From assembly GCF_016925635.1 (NCBI RefSeq), contig NZ_CP070490.1, forward strand, positions 1-64,000: a stretch of DNA of 64,000 bases. Reading direction: 5' to 3'. Shown piece after piece: positions 1 to 7,856 of the stretch. This DNA is from Lysinibacillus fusiformis (lineage in GTDB: Bacteria; Bacillota; Bacilli; Bacillales_A; Planococcaceae). A program made the position numbers and the translations under genes. Positions within the stretch are counted from its first letter, which is position 1, and each line of letters starts with the position of its first letter. Under the pieces are notes generated by a model that was given only the letters and a program-made list of their open reading frames with translations, was not told where the DNA came from and ran no database searches.

Positions 1-59
1 GCTCCTTTCAAATAAGTGAGGGAAAGAGCATACATCTCTTTCCCTCTATGCATGTCTTC

Positions 60-1034
60 TTATTTTAAGCCTTCTAAAGTTTTTAAGCCTTCAGTATATT
101 TTTCTTCAGGTAAACGAACATAGCCAACTGCTTCAGCCATATCGCCTGCGTTTTCAAGTGTAAATTTAATGAAGTCGTAGGCTGCTTCATTGTCCTTCAT
201 AGCACTATTTTTTACGTATGTGAATAGTGGGCGTGAAAGTGGTGTATATTCGCCACCTTCAATTGTTTCATTAGTTGGCTCTACTCCATTTACTTTTACA
301 ATGTTTAATTTATCTTTATTTTCAAGGTAGTAAGCATAACCGAAGAAACCGATAGCGTTTTTATCACCAGCCACACCTTGCACTAGCATATTATCATCCT
401 CTGATAATGTTGCTGAGCTTACTAGATCCGCCCCATCTAAAATGACTTCATCGAAGTAATCATATGTGCCTGAATCCGTACCTGGTGAATAGTAAATGAT
501 TTTTTCATCTGGCCAAGATGGATCAATATCAGACCATTTTTTCTCTTTTCCATCTTCAACCCAAATTTTTTGTAATTGTTCTACAGTTAAATCCTTCGCC
601 CAATCATTTTCCGGATTCACCACTACTGATAAACCGTCATATGCTAAAGCTAGCTCTGTAAAATCAATGCCCGCTTCTTCTAATTTCGTTTTCTCTTCAT
701 CTTTTATATTACGAGATGCATTTGAAAAGTCTGTTTCACCTGCGATGAATTTTTCAAAACCACCACCAGTACCAGAAACCCCCACTGATACTTTGACATC
801 TGGTTGTGTACCTGCATACTCTTCAACAACTGCCTCAATGATTGGTGCTACTGTTGATGAGCCATCTCCAGCTACAGACCCTTGTAGCTTTTCATCAGCA
901 GCTTCTTGTCCTGAGCTTGCTGGTGCGTTCGTTTCTGCATTGTTTCCATTTTGTGCAGAATCGCTACCACATGCACCTAGCATTAATGCAGAACCCATTA
1001 CTGCTGTCATCGTTAAGTACTTCCACTTTTTCAT
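60..1034 (-). CDS. pstS: Phosphate ABC transporter substrate-binding lipoprotein PstS
   Basis: Binds inorganic phosphate outside the membrane and hands it to the PstCAB importer. The 324-aa product opens with a lipoprotein signal ending in LMLGAC, so Cys22 would be lipidated. A PBP-like 2 fold follows, with the PstS signatures GDGSSTVAP, GVSGTGGGF and SPGTDSGTYDYF that contact phosphate. An upstream ATG at 1052 is open, but the ATG at 1034 sits 7-8 nt after GGAGG and begins MKKWKYL, a normal signal peptide, so I use 1034. The transporter genes would lie beyond the left edge; only 59 bases remain. A tandem TTTACA array just upstream indicates PhoPR control. In B. subtilis pstS also follows pbpA. 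Family call is firm. Confidence 0.96.
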   Translation of the reverse strand: MKKWKYLTMTAVMGSALMLGACGSDSAQNGNNAETNAPASSGQEAADEKLQGSVAGDGSSTVAPIIEAVVEEYAGTQPDVKVSVGVSGTGGGFEKFIAGETDFSNASRNIKDEEKTKLEEAGIDFTELALAYDGLSVVVNPENDWAKDLTVEQLQKIWVEDGKEKKWSDIDPSWPDEKIIYYSPGTDSGTYDYFDEVILDGADLVSSATLSEDDNMLVQGVAGDKNAIGFFGYAYYLENKDKLNIVKVNGVEPTNETIEGGEYTPLSRPLFTYVKNSAMKDNEAAYDFIKFTLENAGDMAEAVGYVRLPEEKYTEGLKTLEGLK

Positions 1035-1112
1035 CTCATTTGCCTCCGTCATGAACTGTTTTATAGTTATTTGTCTTACAATCTTTACTATAATGACTGA
1101 TTGTTGAAGTCG

Positions 1113-1186
1113 TATAAACGGTTCGTAAAAGAGATGTAAAGGAATGTAATGCTTTGTAAACGATTGTAAAGATGCATTTACAATCG
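1113..1186. promoter_or_regulatory. Tandem PhoP-type boxes and inverted repeat upstream of pstS
   Basis: On the minus strand four hexamers TTTACA, TTTACA, ATTACA and TTTACA start exactly 10 bp apart (ending at 1170, 1160, 1150 and 1140). Two weaker copies follow (TTTACG near 1124-1129 and TTTATA near 1113-1118). Bacillus PhoP boxes are TT(A/T/C)ACA repeats about 11 bp apart. The outer box also forms a perfect 10-bp inverted repeat, CGATTGTAAA at 1161-1170 against TTTACAATCG at 1177-1186. The array lies about 100 bp before the pstS start and could also touch the divergent small gene. Confidence 0.75.
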
Positions 1187-1193
1187 AAGAAAC

Positions 1194-1221
1194 TTGCTTC
1201 CCATTGGAAAGGTGCTATAAT
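1194..1221 (+). promoter_or_regulatory. Sigma-A-type promoter of the small divergent gene
   Basis: TTGCTT at 1194-1199 and a perfect TATAAT at 1216-1221 are separated by 16 bp. This places a start point about 40 bp before the small ORF that begins at 1267. Confidence 0.6.
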
Positions 1222-1266
1222 AAGCAATTGTGTCAGGAAATATAATATTTTAATGATAAGGAGAGT

Positions 1267-1470
1267 TTGACCTTTGTCATGAAACATGCAAAAGTACAAA
1301 ATGCCGATTATTTTAAAACATATTTATCATTAGTAATGGAACATCGGGACTTCACACTTCAAGAGGCGATTGATTTTATGGTAGCTTCTTATTTCTATCA
1401 CAATATAGAACTTTATGGAGTAAAGCCAAGAGAGCAATTTGAATTAGCCATTCAGCACTTATCTGCGTAA
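1267..1470 (+). CDS. Small conserved-looking hypothetical protein (67 aa)
   Basis: I do not recognise this protein. It has no membrane segment or signal peptide; it is charged and aromatic-rich (FMVASYFYHNIELYG) and probably helical. A good promoter, an AAGGAG site at 1258-1263 and a hairpin just after the stop support a real transcription unit. The start is uncertain: TTG at 1267 is only 3 nt from the AAGGAG site, while ATG at 1279 is 15 nt away, so the protein is either 67 or 63 aa. It is divergent from pstS and shares the Pho-box intergenic region, so phosphate regulation is possible but unproven. Confidence 0.6.
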   Translation: MTFVMKHAKVQNADYFKTYLSLVMEHRDFTLQEAIDFMVASYFYHNIELYGVKPREQFELAIQHLSA

Positions 1471-1489
1471 AGGTACTAAATATGAAACA

Positions 1490-1515
1490 GGGGCGTTTTG
1501 CTATGCAAACGCCCC
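1490..1515. terminator. Hairpin after the small ORF, twin of the one at 2056-2087
   Basis: Stem GGGGCGTTT (1490-1498) pairs with AAACGCCCC (1507-1515) around loop TGCTATGC, then TTTCATGTT. The loop is identical to that of the 2056-2087 hairpin, with one compensatory stem change between the two. Confidence 0.65.
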
Positions 1516-1576
1516 TTTCATGTTGTTGAAAAAAGATGATGTCAACGGCAGAAAAAGCAACTTTGCAAGGTGAGGG

Positions 1577-1709
1577 GTTGATTTCCGTTCCGCCAGCGTC
1601 CTTTCCAGGGGGCGTCCGAGGAGCCGCTTCACTCACTTGCGTTCGCTCCAGGGTCTCCTCTGTGACGCTAAATCCCCTAGGAGTGACGCTGGCTCCACTC
1701 CAATCAACC
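1577..1709 (-). repeat. GC-rich intergenic repeat, copy 1 (inverted relative to copy 2)
   Basis: Read on the minus strand it begins TTGGAGTGGAG, carries a CTCCTAGGGGA block and GAAGCGGCTC near the middle, and ends AACGGAAATCA. The same landmarks in the same order occur on the plus strand at 1886-2014. It is much richer in G+C than its surroundings. Open frames across it have no ribosome site or recognisable protein, so I treat it as a non-coding dispersed repeat. Confidence 0.6.
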
Positions 1710-1885
1710 ATGTGCAAAAGTGTCTTTTCCTTATCTTTCATACTAGCCGTAGCGATCAAAATAGCCCATGATTTGTATAATTAGATAGGCTCTTATTTTC
1801 AATGTAGTGACAACACCCCTTCATAAAGAGTAGTGAACACCTTCACTTTATTTGAAAACCTTTGCTAAAAAGGTAACACTTTTGT

Positions 1886-2014
1886 GGGTTGGAGTGGAGG
1901 GCTACTTGACTCCCGTGGGATCGCGAGACAGGCGAGCCTCTAAACGGAGCGGTAGCGGAGGAAGCGGCTCGGCGCTCGCCCACAGGAAAGCAAGTAGCCT
2001 GCAACGGAAATCCA
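1886..2014 (+). repeat. GC-rich intergenic repeat, copy 2
   Basis: Plus-strand landmarks are GTTGGAGTGGAGG, TTGACTCCCGTGGGA, GAAGCGGCTCGG and AACGGAAATCCA, matching copy 1 in reverse orientation. The internal CTCCCGTGGGA and the two CTTG/CAAG-bearing ends can fold back, as is typical of short palindromic intergenic repeats in Bacillaceae. Between the two copies (1710-1885) I see no gene. Confidence 0.6.
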
Positions 2015-2055
2015 TTTCTACCTTTCAATTGACTGTTTTGTTTTTCAACACTAAG

Positions 2056-2087
2056 AAAGGGACGTTTTGCTATGCAAACGTCCCTTT
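2056..2087. terminator. Terminator hairpin of the methyl-accepting protein gene
   Basis: AAAGGGACGTTT (2056-2067) pairs perfectly with AAACGTCCCTTT (2076-2087). It lies 6 bp downstream of the minus-strand stop at 2094 and can work in either direction. Confidence 0.75.
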
Positions 2088-2093
2088 CACTAC

Positions 2094-3824
2094 TTATTTT
2101 AGTTTAAATTTTGCAACTGACTGATTGAGTTCATCAGCAATTTTGACAAGTTCCTCTGAATTGCGCACAATGTCAACGATTGCTATAGTGGATTTTTGAA
2201 TAAGTGCCGATGTATTTTCCACCCCTGCCTGTGCCTCTTCTGTCACAGCAGCTACATTTTCAAGCGAATTATTCATATTACTACCACGTTCTGAAATACT
2301 TTGTACATCATGTGCAATACCATGAATTTGCTGCTGCATTTGTTCAACGGCTTCATAAATATGAGTGAAAGTTTTACCTGTTTCTCTTAATGTGTTTGTC
2401 CCTTTGTCTGCTTGCTGATATCCTTGTTCTAACAATTTCGTCACTTCACTGGATTCTCTTTGCACACCTGTAACTATAGCAGTAATATCGCCAATGGAGC
2501 TCTTTACCTCTTCCGCCAGCTTTCGTACCTCATCGGCTACAATCGCAAAACCTTTACCTTGTTCTCCCGCACGTGCTGCTTCAATGGCTGCATTTAACGC
2601 TAATAAGTTCGTTTGGTCTGCAATTCCTTCAATCACCTGCACTAAGCTCGAAATATCCCTTGTTTGATGGTCCAGTCTCTTTACTTGCTCCACCGAGTCC
2701 TCCACATTTTTATAAAGAATGGTTATTTGCTTTTCTGCCTCTATGATATGTTTATAGCCTTGGTCTGTTAATGCGAGAACATCTACAGACTCTGTATGTA
2801 GAACTGTGCCTTTTTGATTAGCATCGTCTATTTGAATAGTAAAATCCTTCATCATTTCCGAGATATCGACGGTTGCTATTGCTTGCTCCTCAGAACCTAA
2901 TGCTAATTCCGTCATTGTTTTCTCTACAATATCATTCCCCTGTTTTATTTCCTCCATATGGCTTAATTGATTGCTAGACATGGAAGCAAGGTTGGAGGAA
3001 TGTTGGTGAATGCCTTGAATAACCTGCCTTAAATGGTTGGTCATTTTTTGAAAAGCTATTGTTAAAGTGCCAATTTCATCTGATCTTGTTGTTTCAATAG
3101 TTGTTGATAAATCGCCTTCTCCAATTTTCCCCACCTGATCTGCCAGTTTTTTTATAGGGGCTACTAGATAGGAGCTCAAACTATAAACCGCAATCATACT
3201 CACTAGCAAGGCCACACCAATAAAGAGTATTAAATTTCTTTTTTGTGTCGCCATTTCTGCATAAATCGCTGTAGCATCTAAATCCGCACCAATAATTCCA
3301 ATTACTTCGCCAGAGATTGCTTTTATGGGGATATAGGCTGAAATCAGTGCGCCATATGACGCTTCATTTGTCATTTCAATTTGCGCGCTGCCTGTTTCAA
3401 ACGTTTTTTCAATTCGTGGCAAAATTTCTGGGCTGTCCTCATTTTCACCTAAAAGAGACTCATTGTCATCACCTACTGGTAAGCCATCTACCATATAAAA
3501 ATAATCATATCCATTCGCTGTTTGATTACGTCCCATCGTATATAAATAGACAAGACCTGTTGACTCACGATAATCATTTAGCGTCTCTCGTAAATCATAA
3601 TAGTATGTTAAATCTTGATCTGCTGCTAATGTGATTTCTTTTTCGTATCGATCTATATCGATTTTACTTAATGATTGCATGGCTATCGTTCCCGCTACAT
3701 TGCTTAAAGATTCTTCAATTAACTGTACTGAAGAACGATAGGTCGACCATGCAATCAATATAGAAATAATGAACACTACTAGAGAAAAATAGAGCGTCAT
3801 CTTTTTCTGTATACTCCCCCGCAT
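2094..3824 (-). CDS. Methyl-accepting chemotaxis protein, Cache type
   Basis: Membrane receptor that would sense an extracellular ligand and control CheA. The 576-aa product has TM1 at about 10-27, an extracellular Cache-like domain at about 30-193, TM2 at about 196-218, a HAMP domain at about 219-272 and a long cytoplasmic signalling coiled coil. The conserved hairpin tip reads [20 protein letters not shown], with [16 protein letters not shown] following (about 395-441). A GTG at 3833 is also open, but the ATG at 3824 is preceded by AGGGGTGG at 6 nt, so I use the ATG. It is a stand-alone gene between pbpA and the repeats, closed by a terminator. The ligand cannot be read from sequence. It is unlike the tandem pair at 12.4-16.8 kb. 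Confidence 0.93.
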   Translation of the reverse strand: MRGSIQKKMTLYFSLVVFIISILIAWSTYRSSVQLIEESLSNVAGTIAMQSLSKIDIDRYEKEITLAADQDLTYYYDLRETLNDYRESTGLVYLYTMGRNQTANGYDYFYMVDGLPVGDDNESLLGENEDSPEILPRIEKTFETGSAQIEMTNEASYGALISAYIPIKAISGEVIGIIGADLDATAIYAEMATQKRNLILFIGVALLVSMIAVYSLSSYLVAPIKKLADQVGKIGEGDLSTTIETTRSDEIGTLTIAFQKMTNHLRQVIQGIHQHSSNLASMSSNQLSHMEEIKQGNDIVEKTMTELALGSEEQAIATVDISEMMKDFTIQIDDANQKGTVLHTESVDVLALTDQGYKHIIEAEKQITILYKNVEDSVEQVKRLDHQTRDISSLVQVIEGIADQTNLLALNAAIEAARAGEQGKGFAIVADEVRKLAEEVKSSIGDITAIVTGVQRESSEVTKLLEQGYQQADKGTNTLRETGKTFTHIYEAVEQMQQQIHGIAHDVQSISERGSNMNNSLENVAAVTEEAQAGVENTSALIQKSTIAIVDIVRNSEELVKIADELNQSVAKFKLK

Positions 3825-3980
3825 CTCAACCACCCCTGTTGTTTTTATAGTGAATAGAAATCAACTAGCTCATATTCAATGACTTATCATTGCCATCATA
3901 AGCTACACATTCCATATTTACTTAAGGATTAGCGTAACATCATTTAAAATTCATGACTAGTCTTGAAAAGAGTAAAAATA

Positions 3981-4018
3981 AAAACGAATTTGGAAAATAA
4001 ATTTTCCAAATCCGTTTT
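3981..4018 (-). terminator. Terminator of the class B PBP gene
   Basis: AAAACGAATTTGGAAAAT pairs with ATTTTCCAAATCCGTTTT with one mismatch, about 25 bp after the minus-strand stop. Confidence 0.75.
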
Positions 4019-4043
4019 TATATTAGAGCATCTCAAATGCCCT

Positions 4044-6248
4044 TTATTCCTGCTCATCCTCACCAATTTTTTCTTCTGTAATCGCTGGTAAAATTGGCTG
4101 TTTTACATTGCTATCTGTCACTTTTTCAGCTTGGTATTTTGCTTTTAATTCAAAATACTTATCTAATGACCGTCTAGCAATGACATTATTTTGATAGTAG
4201 TGTGGAGCTAAATTTGTATTAACCCATGGGATAACAACTGCATAGGCAATTTCAGGATTTTCATATGGTGCAAAACCAACATGTGTTAAGTTAATCGTGT
4301 TTGTACCGTAGTGCTCACGTAATGGACCATAATAAACTACCTCTGCTGTCCCTGTTTTCCCTGCAGCTGAATAGGGAGCATCCGCAAATTGAGCTCGTGC
4401 TGTACCTTGATTACCCGTGTATACACGACGTAATCCTTGTTTTACATAATCGATCTCTTCTCTAGGATTATCAATTTGATTCAAAATAGTTGGTCCTATT
4501 TCTGTCACTAATTGGCCTAATTGTTTGCCATCTTGAGATGGATCACGAACCTGTTTCACAACATGTGGCTGAATACGATAGCCACCATTGGCAACTGTTG
4601 AAATATATTGCGCAAGTTGAAGTGGTGTATACGTATCATACTGACCAATAGCCAAGTCAAGTGTTTTACCACCCATTGTTGGACCTGATGGACCACGCAC
4701 CCCACTAAATTCATTTGGTAAATCAATGCCTGTTTTCACACCTAATCCAAATTGCGCATAATTATTACGCATTTTTGAGAACGTATCGTCCTTTAAGCGT
4801 AATGGCATACCATAACTATAAGGTGTTCCATTAAGCAGCAACGCAATCTTAAACATATAGGAGTTGGAAGAACGTTCTAATGCCAACAGGTCATTCATTG
4901 GTACATAGCCATAACGGTTAAAAATAGACGCTTTAGGGTCAGTGCTAGCTAATTTAATAGGCTCATCCCCCATAGAAGTGCCCATGGATATAACGCCTTG
5001 ATTGTAACCAGTAAGAACGGTCGCTGCTTTAACCGATGAACCTGCTTCATAAGCCGTTGTAAATGATCCATATGCATAGTCAACGACCATATTTTTTCCT
5101 GTTTCAGGATCTTTCTCTATTTTTTTACCAACCATCGATAAAATGTCGCCTGTATTTGGATCCATCATGATTAGGAAGGCACGGTCTAATAAATAGGAGC
5201 CTGGAAGTGCCTTTAAATTAAGCAATTCTTCTTCCACAATCTTATCCGTTTCCGCCTGTAACTCACTATCCAATGAAAGGATTAAATCTTTACCTGGCTC
5301 CCCTTCATAGGTTGTCACGGTGTCGACTACCTGGCCTTTTTTATTGGTAATGTTTTTAACAACGGTTTTTTGACCTTGTAGTAATTCTTCATATTGTGCT
5401 TCAATATAACTTTCTCCCACACGGTCATTACGTGAGTAGTCACGTGCTAAATAATAATTAAGCTTTTCTTTCGGTATCCCTTTTGTTGGGACCGTTGTTC
5501 GGCCAAGAATAGATAAAGACGATAATTTGACGCGTTTCCAATCTGTTGTTGTATTCACGCCTGGTAATTCTGTTAAACGCTCAGATACACGGGCAAATTC
5601 ATCCGCTGATACATTTTCACTTTTAATAATTTGAGGAGATAAATTATAGCCAGATACCATCTCACGATAAATCGCTAATACTTCTAAATCTGCCTCTGTT
5701 AATTGTAAAAGTTCATCATTCGTTATACGTTCGCGTACCAGTTTATCAATTTCTGCATTGATTTGACTTGTTGTAATATTTTCTTGTGCTCGAATTTTAT
5801 CCTCTTCTGCCTTCGTGATTTTTTCATAGGCAGCATCATGATTTTGTAGAATCCAGAAATCCTGTTTATCACGCAACGTGACACGCTTCGTTGGCTGTTC
5901 AATTAATTGCGCCAGCTTTTTCGCGATATCAAGCATCTCCTCTGTTGTGGTCGTTTGCATTTTCGTATACGTAATGGCATTTTCCGGGTGATTATCCACT
6001 AAAATACGTCCGTATCGATCATACATACGTCCCCTCGGCACACTTGTATTGACAGGTACCTCTTCTTTACGCTCTAAATCACGTACATAATCTTCCCCTT
6101 TGACGATTTGCATATAGCCAAGTCTAAAAATTAACATTGAAAATACGATAAATATTGCAAAGAAAAGGATATTCATACGAAATGTTAAATTAGAATGATG
6201 TTTTGCTTTAACACTCGCCGCGCGATTTTTTCCTGGTGCTTTGCGCAT
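4044..6248 (-). CDS. pbpA: Class B penicillin-binding protein (PbpA/PBP2A type transpeptidase)
   Basis: Peptidoglycan DD-transpeptidase that crosslinks wall in lateral growth, anchored by one N-terminal membrane helix (about 25-45). The 734-aa protein has a dimerisation/pedestal region with RGRMYDRYGRILVDN, then the catalytic domain with all three active-site motifs: S404-S-V-K, S460-S-N and K631-T-G. Two upstream ATGs (6266 and 6254) overlap or abut the AGGAGGGG site; the ATG at 6248 has 7-nt spacing and begins MRKAPGKNR, so I chose it. Length and motif spacing match B. subtilis PbpA/PbpH. As in B. subtilis it lies between sodA and pstS. The C-terminus is acidic. No motif is missing, so it should be active. 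Confidence 0.93.
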   Translation of the reverse strand: MRKAPGKNRAASVKAKHHSNLTFRMNILFFAIFIVFSMLIFRLGYMQIVKGEDYVRDLERKEEVPVNTSVPRGRMYDRYGRILVDNHPENAITYTKMQTTTTEEMLDIAKKLAQLIEQPTKRVTLRDKQDFWILQNHDAAYEKITKAEEDKIRAQENITTSQINAEIDKLVRERITNDELLQLTEADLEVLAIYREMVSGYNLSPQIIKSENVSADEFARVSERLTELPGVNTTTDWKRVKLSSLSILGRTTVPTKGIPKEKLNYYLARDYSRNDRVGESYIEAQYEELLQGQKTVVKNITNKKGQVVDTVTTYEGEPGKDLILSLDSELQAETDKIVEEELLNLKALPGSYLLDRAFLIMMDPNTGDILSMVGKKIEKDPETGKNMVVDYAYGSFTTAYEAGSSVKAATVLTGYNQGVISMGTSMGDEPIKLASTDPKASIFNRYGYVPMNDLLALERSSNSYMFKIALLLNGTPYSYGMPLRLKDDTFSKMRNNYAQFGLGVKTGIDLPNEFSGVRGPSGPTMGGKTLDLAIGQYDTYTPLQLAQYISTVANGGYRIQPHVVKQVRDPSQDGKQLGQLVTEIGPTILNQIDNPREEIDYVKQGLRRVYTGNQGTARAQFADAPYSAAGKTGTAEVVYYGPLREHYGTNTINLTHVGFAPYENPEIAYAVVIPWVNTNLAPHYYQNNVIARRSLDKYFELKAKYQAEKVTDSNVKQPILPAITEEKIGEDEQE

Positions 6249-6473
6249 ATGCATTCCCCTCCTCATCTTCTGATCATTTCAATACACGATACCTAGTATA
6301 CCATTCGAAGGTATGACAGAAAAGCACGCACTTATGAATTCTTATGTAAAACATCATTTATTTGACGGTACTTTATGTAGAAAGGTTGCCCTATTTCACG
6401 CTCTCTATTTATTTAGGTTCCTCTATCCGTATATTTCTAGATTCTCTCCCTTATTTTTGCTGTTTTATCCAAT

Positions 6474-6518
6474 AAAAAAAGGCTATGCCTCCGTGATTGC
6501 TCACTTTAGGCACAGCCG
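6474..6518 (-). terminator. Terminator of sodA
   Basis: On the minus strand GGCTGTGCCT pairs with AGGCATAGCC (one G-U pair) and is followed by a run of seven T. Confidence 0.8.
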
Positions 6519-6529
6519 ATTATTCATTT

Positions 6530-7135
6530 TTATTTTGCAGCTTGGAATTTAGCTTCCACTACATCCCAGTTTACTACGTTCCAGAAAGCACCGATGTAAT
6601 CTGGACGACGGTTTTGGTAGTTTAGGTAGTATGCATGTTCCCATACATCTAAGCCTAAAACTGGTGTTTTACCTTCCATTACTGGAGAGTCTTGGTTTGG
6701 AGTAGACGTAACAGCAACTGAGTCACCATCAACGATTAACCAAGCCCAACCTGAACCGAAGCGAGTTGTAGCAGCTTTTGCAAATTCTTCTTTGAAAGCA
6801 TCGAAAGAACCGAATTTAGCATCGATTGCTTTTGCAACTTCGCCAACTGGTGTATTTGAACCGCCTGGAGCGATTACTTCCCAGAATAATGTATGGTTAG
6901 CATGTCCGCCACCGTTGTTGCGTACAGCAGTTTGTTTGTCAGCTGGAAGAGCATCAAGGTTTGCGATTAAGTCGTTAATGTCTTTTTCTGCAAATTCAGT
7001 ACCTTCTACTGCTGCGTTTAAGTTTGTTACATAAGTATTGTGGTGTTTAGAATGGTGAATTTCCATTGTTTTTGCATCGATATGTGGTTCTAATGCGTCA
7101 TAAGCGTAAGTTAATTGTGGTAATTCGTAAGCCAT
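6530..7135 (-). CDS. sodA: Superoxide dismutase, manganese type
   Basis: Cytoplasmic enzyme that converts superoxide to oxygen and hydrogen peroxide. The 201-aa length is standard for bacterial Mn/Fe-SOD. The metal ligands are all visible: His27 in the IHHSKHH helix, His81 in [11 protein letters not shown], and Asp163 and His167 in DVWEHAYY. Gln148 in the NQDSP segment is the position that usually marks Mn-preferring enzymes. ATG is at 7135 with a GGGAGGAA-type site just upstream. It has its own terminator. Position between yqgC and pbpA matches B. subtilis. No PerR or Fur box was obvious upstream. Confidence 0.96.
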   Translation of the reverse strand: MAYELPQLTYAYDALEPHIDAKTMEIHHSKHHNTYVTNLNAAVEGTEFAEKDINDLIANLDALPADKQTAVRNNGGGHANHTLFWEVIAPGGSNTPVGEVAKAIDAKFGSFDAFKEEFAKAATTRFGSGWAWLIVDGDSVAVTSTPNQDSPVMEGKTPVLGLDVWEHAYYLNYQNRRPDYIGAFWNVVNWDVVEAKFQAAK

Positions 7136-7310
7136 TGTTAAGTTCCTCCCTAAAATAAGAAATAATTAGTACATCCTTAGATTATCAAAATTGGTCAAAC
7201 CATTCAACGAAAAATACTTCAATTTGAAGATTTCAGCCTTTTGACTGAAATACCGATACGTTTACTATCTTACCCTTTCATCCAACACACTAAACCTTAA
7301 AAGCGAGGCA

Positions 7311-7790
7311 TTAAATGGCGATAAAAAATACAATAATCATCACAATTTGAATAACGGCCTTTGCAACAGTAGATGTCAAAAAGCCAATTAAAGAACCCAC
7401 ACCACTTTTTACCGCCTCACTAAATGTACGTTTCTCAACGATTAGTTCAGCAATCACAGCCCCTAGAAATGGTCCGATTAAAATCCCTGCCACTGGGATA
7501 ACAAATGGACCAATCAATAAACCGATGGTGCTGCCCCACATTCCCGCATTGGAACCACCAAACTTTTTAATGCCAAACGCATTTGCCACAGTATCTGCCC
7601 CAAATAACAACACGACAAATAGTATTTCAATGACCCAAAACCACCAGCTTAGCTCTGCGAATGAGAAAAATAAGCCATAGAGCAAAAATCCACCGACTAA
7701 AAACAGTACACCGGGAATTATCGGATATACTAAACCAATAAATGAAATCATAAAGCAGGCAATCACTAAAATCCAGCCAACAACTTCCAT
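7311..7790 (-). CDS. yqgC: DUF456 membrane protein (YqgC family)
   Basis: A 159-aa, strongly hydrophobic protein with about four to five membrane segments and glycine-rich turns (GLLIGPFVIPVAGILIGPFLG), typical of DUF456. Its function is unknown in the family. The ATG is preceded by AAAGGAGA. It sits next to sodA as in B. subtilis, where the neighbours are also conserved without a proven functional link. The gap before sodA (7136-7310) holds no visible gene. Confidence 0.85.
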   Translation of the reverse strand: MEVVGWILVIACFMISFIGLVYPIIPGVLFLVGGFLLYGLFFSFAELSWWFWVIEILFVVLLFGADTVANAFGIKKFGGSNAGMWGSTIGLLIGPFVIPVAGILIGPFLGAVIAELIVEKRTFSEAVKSGVGSLIGFLTSTVAKAVIQIVMIIVFFIAI

Positions 7791-7856
7791 AACGTTTCTC
7801 TCCTTTAACGTGCATTGCCTTTCATACGGACTAACAAAGTGAAAAGTTTCATTTCA

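Noticed and set aside
496-1107. 203-codon plus-strand frame opposite pstS
   Set aside because: Exact shadow of a well-supported gene; no ribosome site and a biased Ser/Pro composition typical of antisense frames.
1376-1784. Overlapping frames of 82 and 127 codons on both strands
   Set aside because: They lie across the GC-rich repeat; no start signals or recognisable protein.
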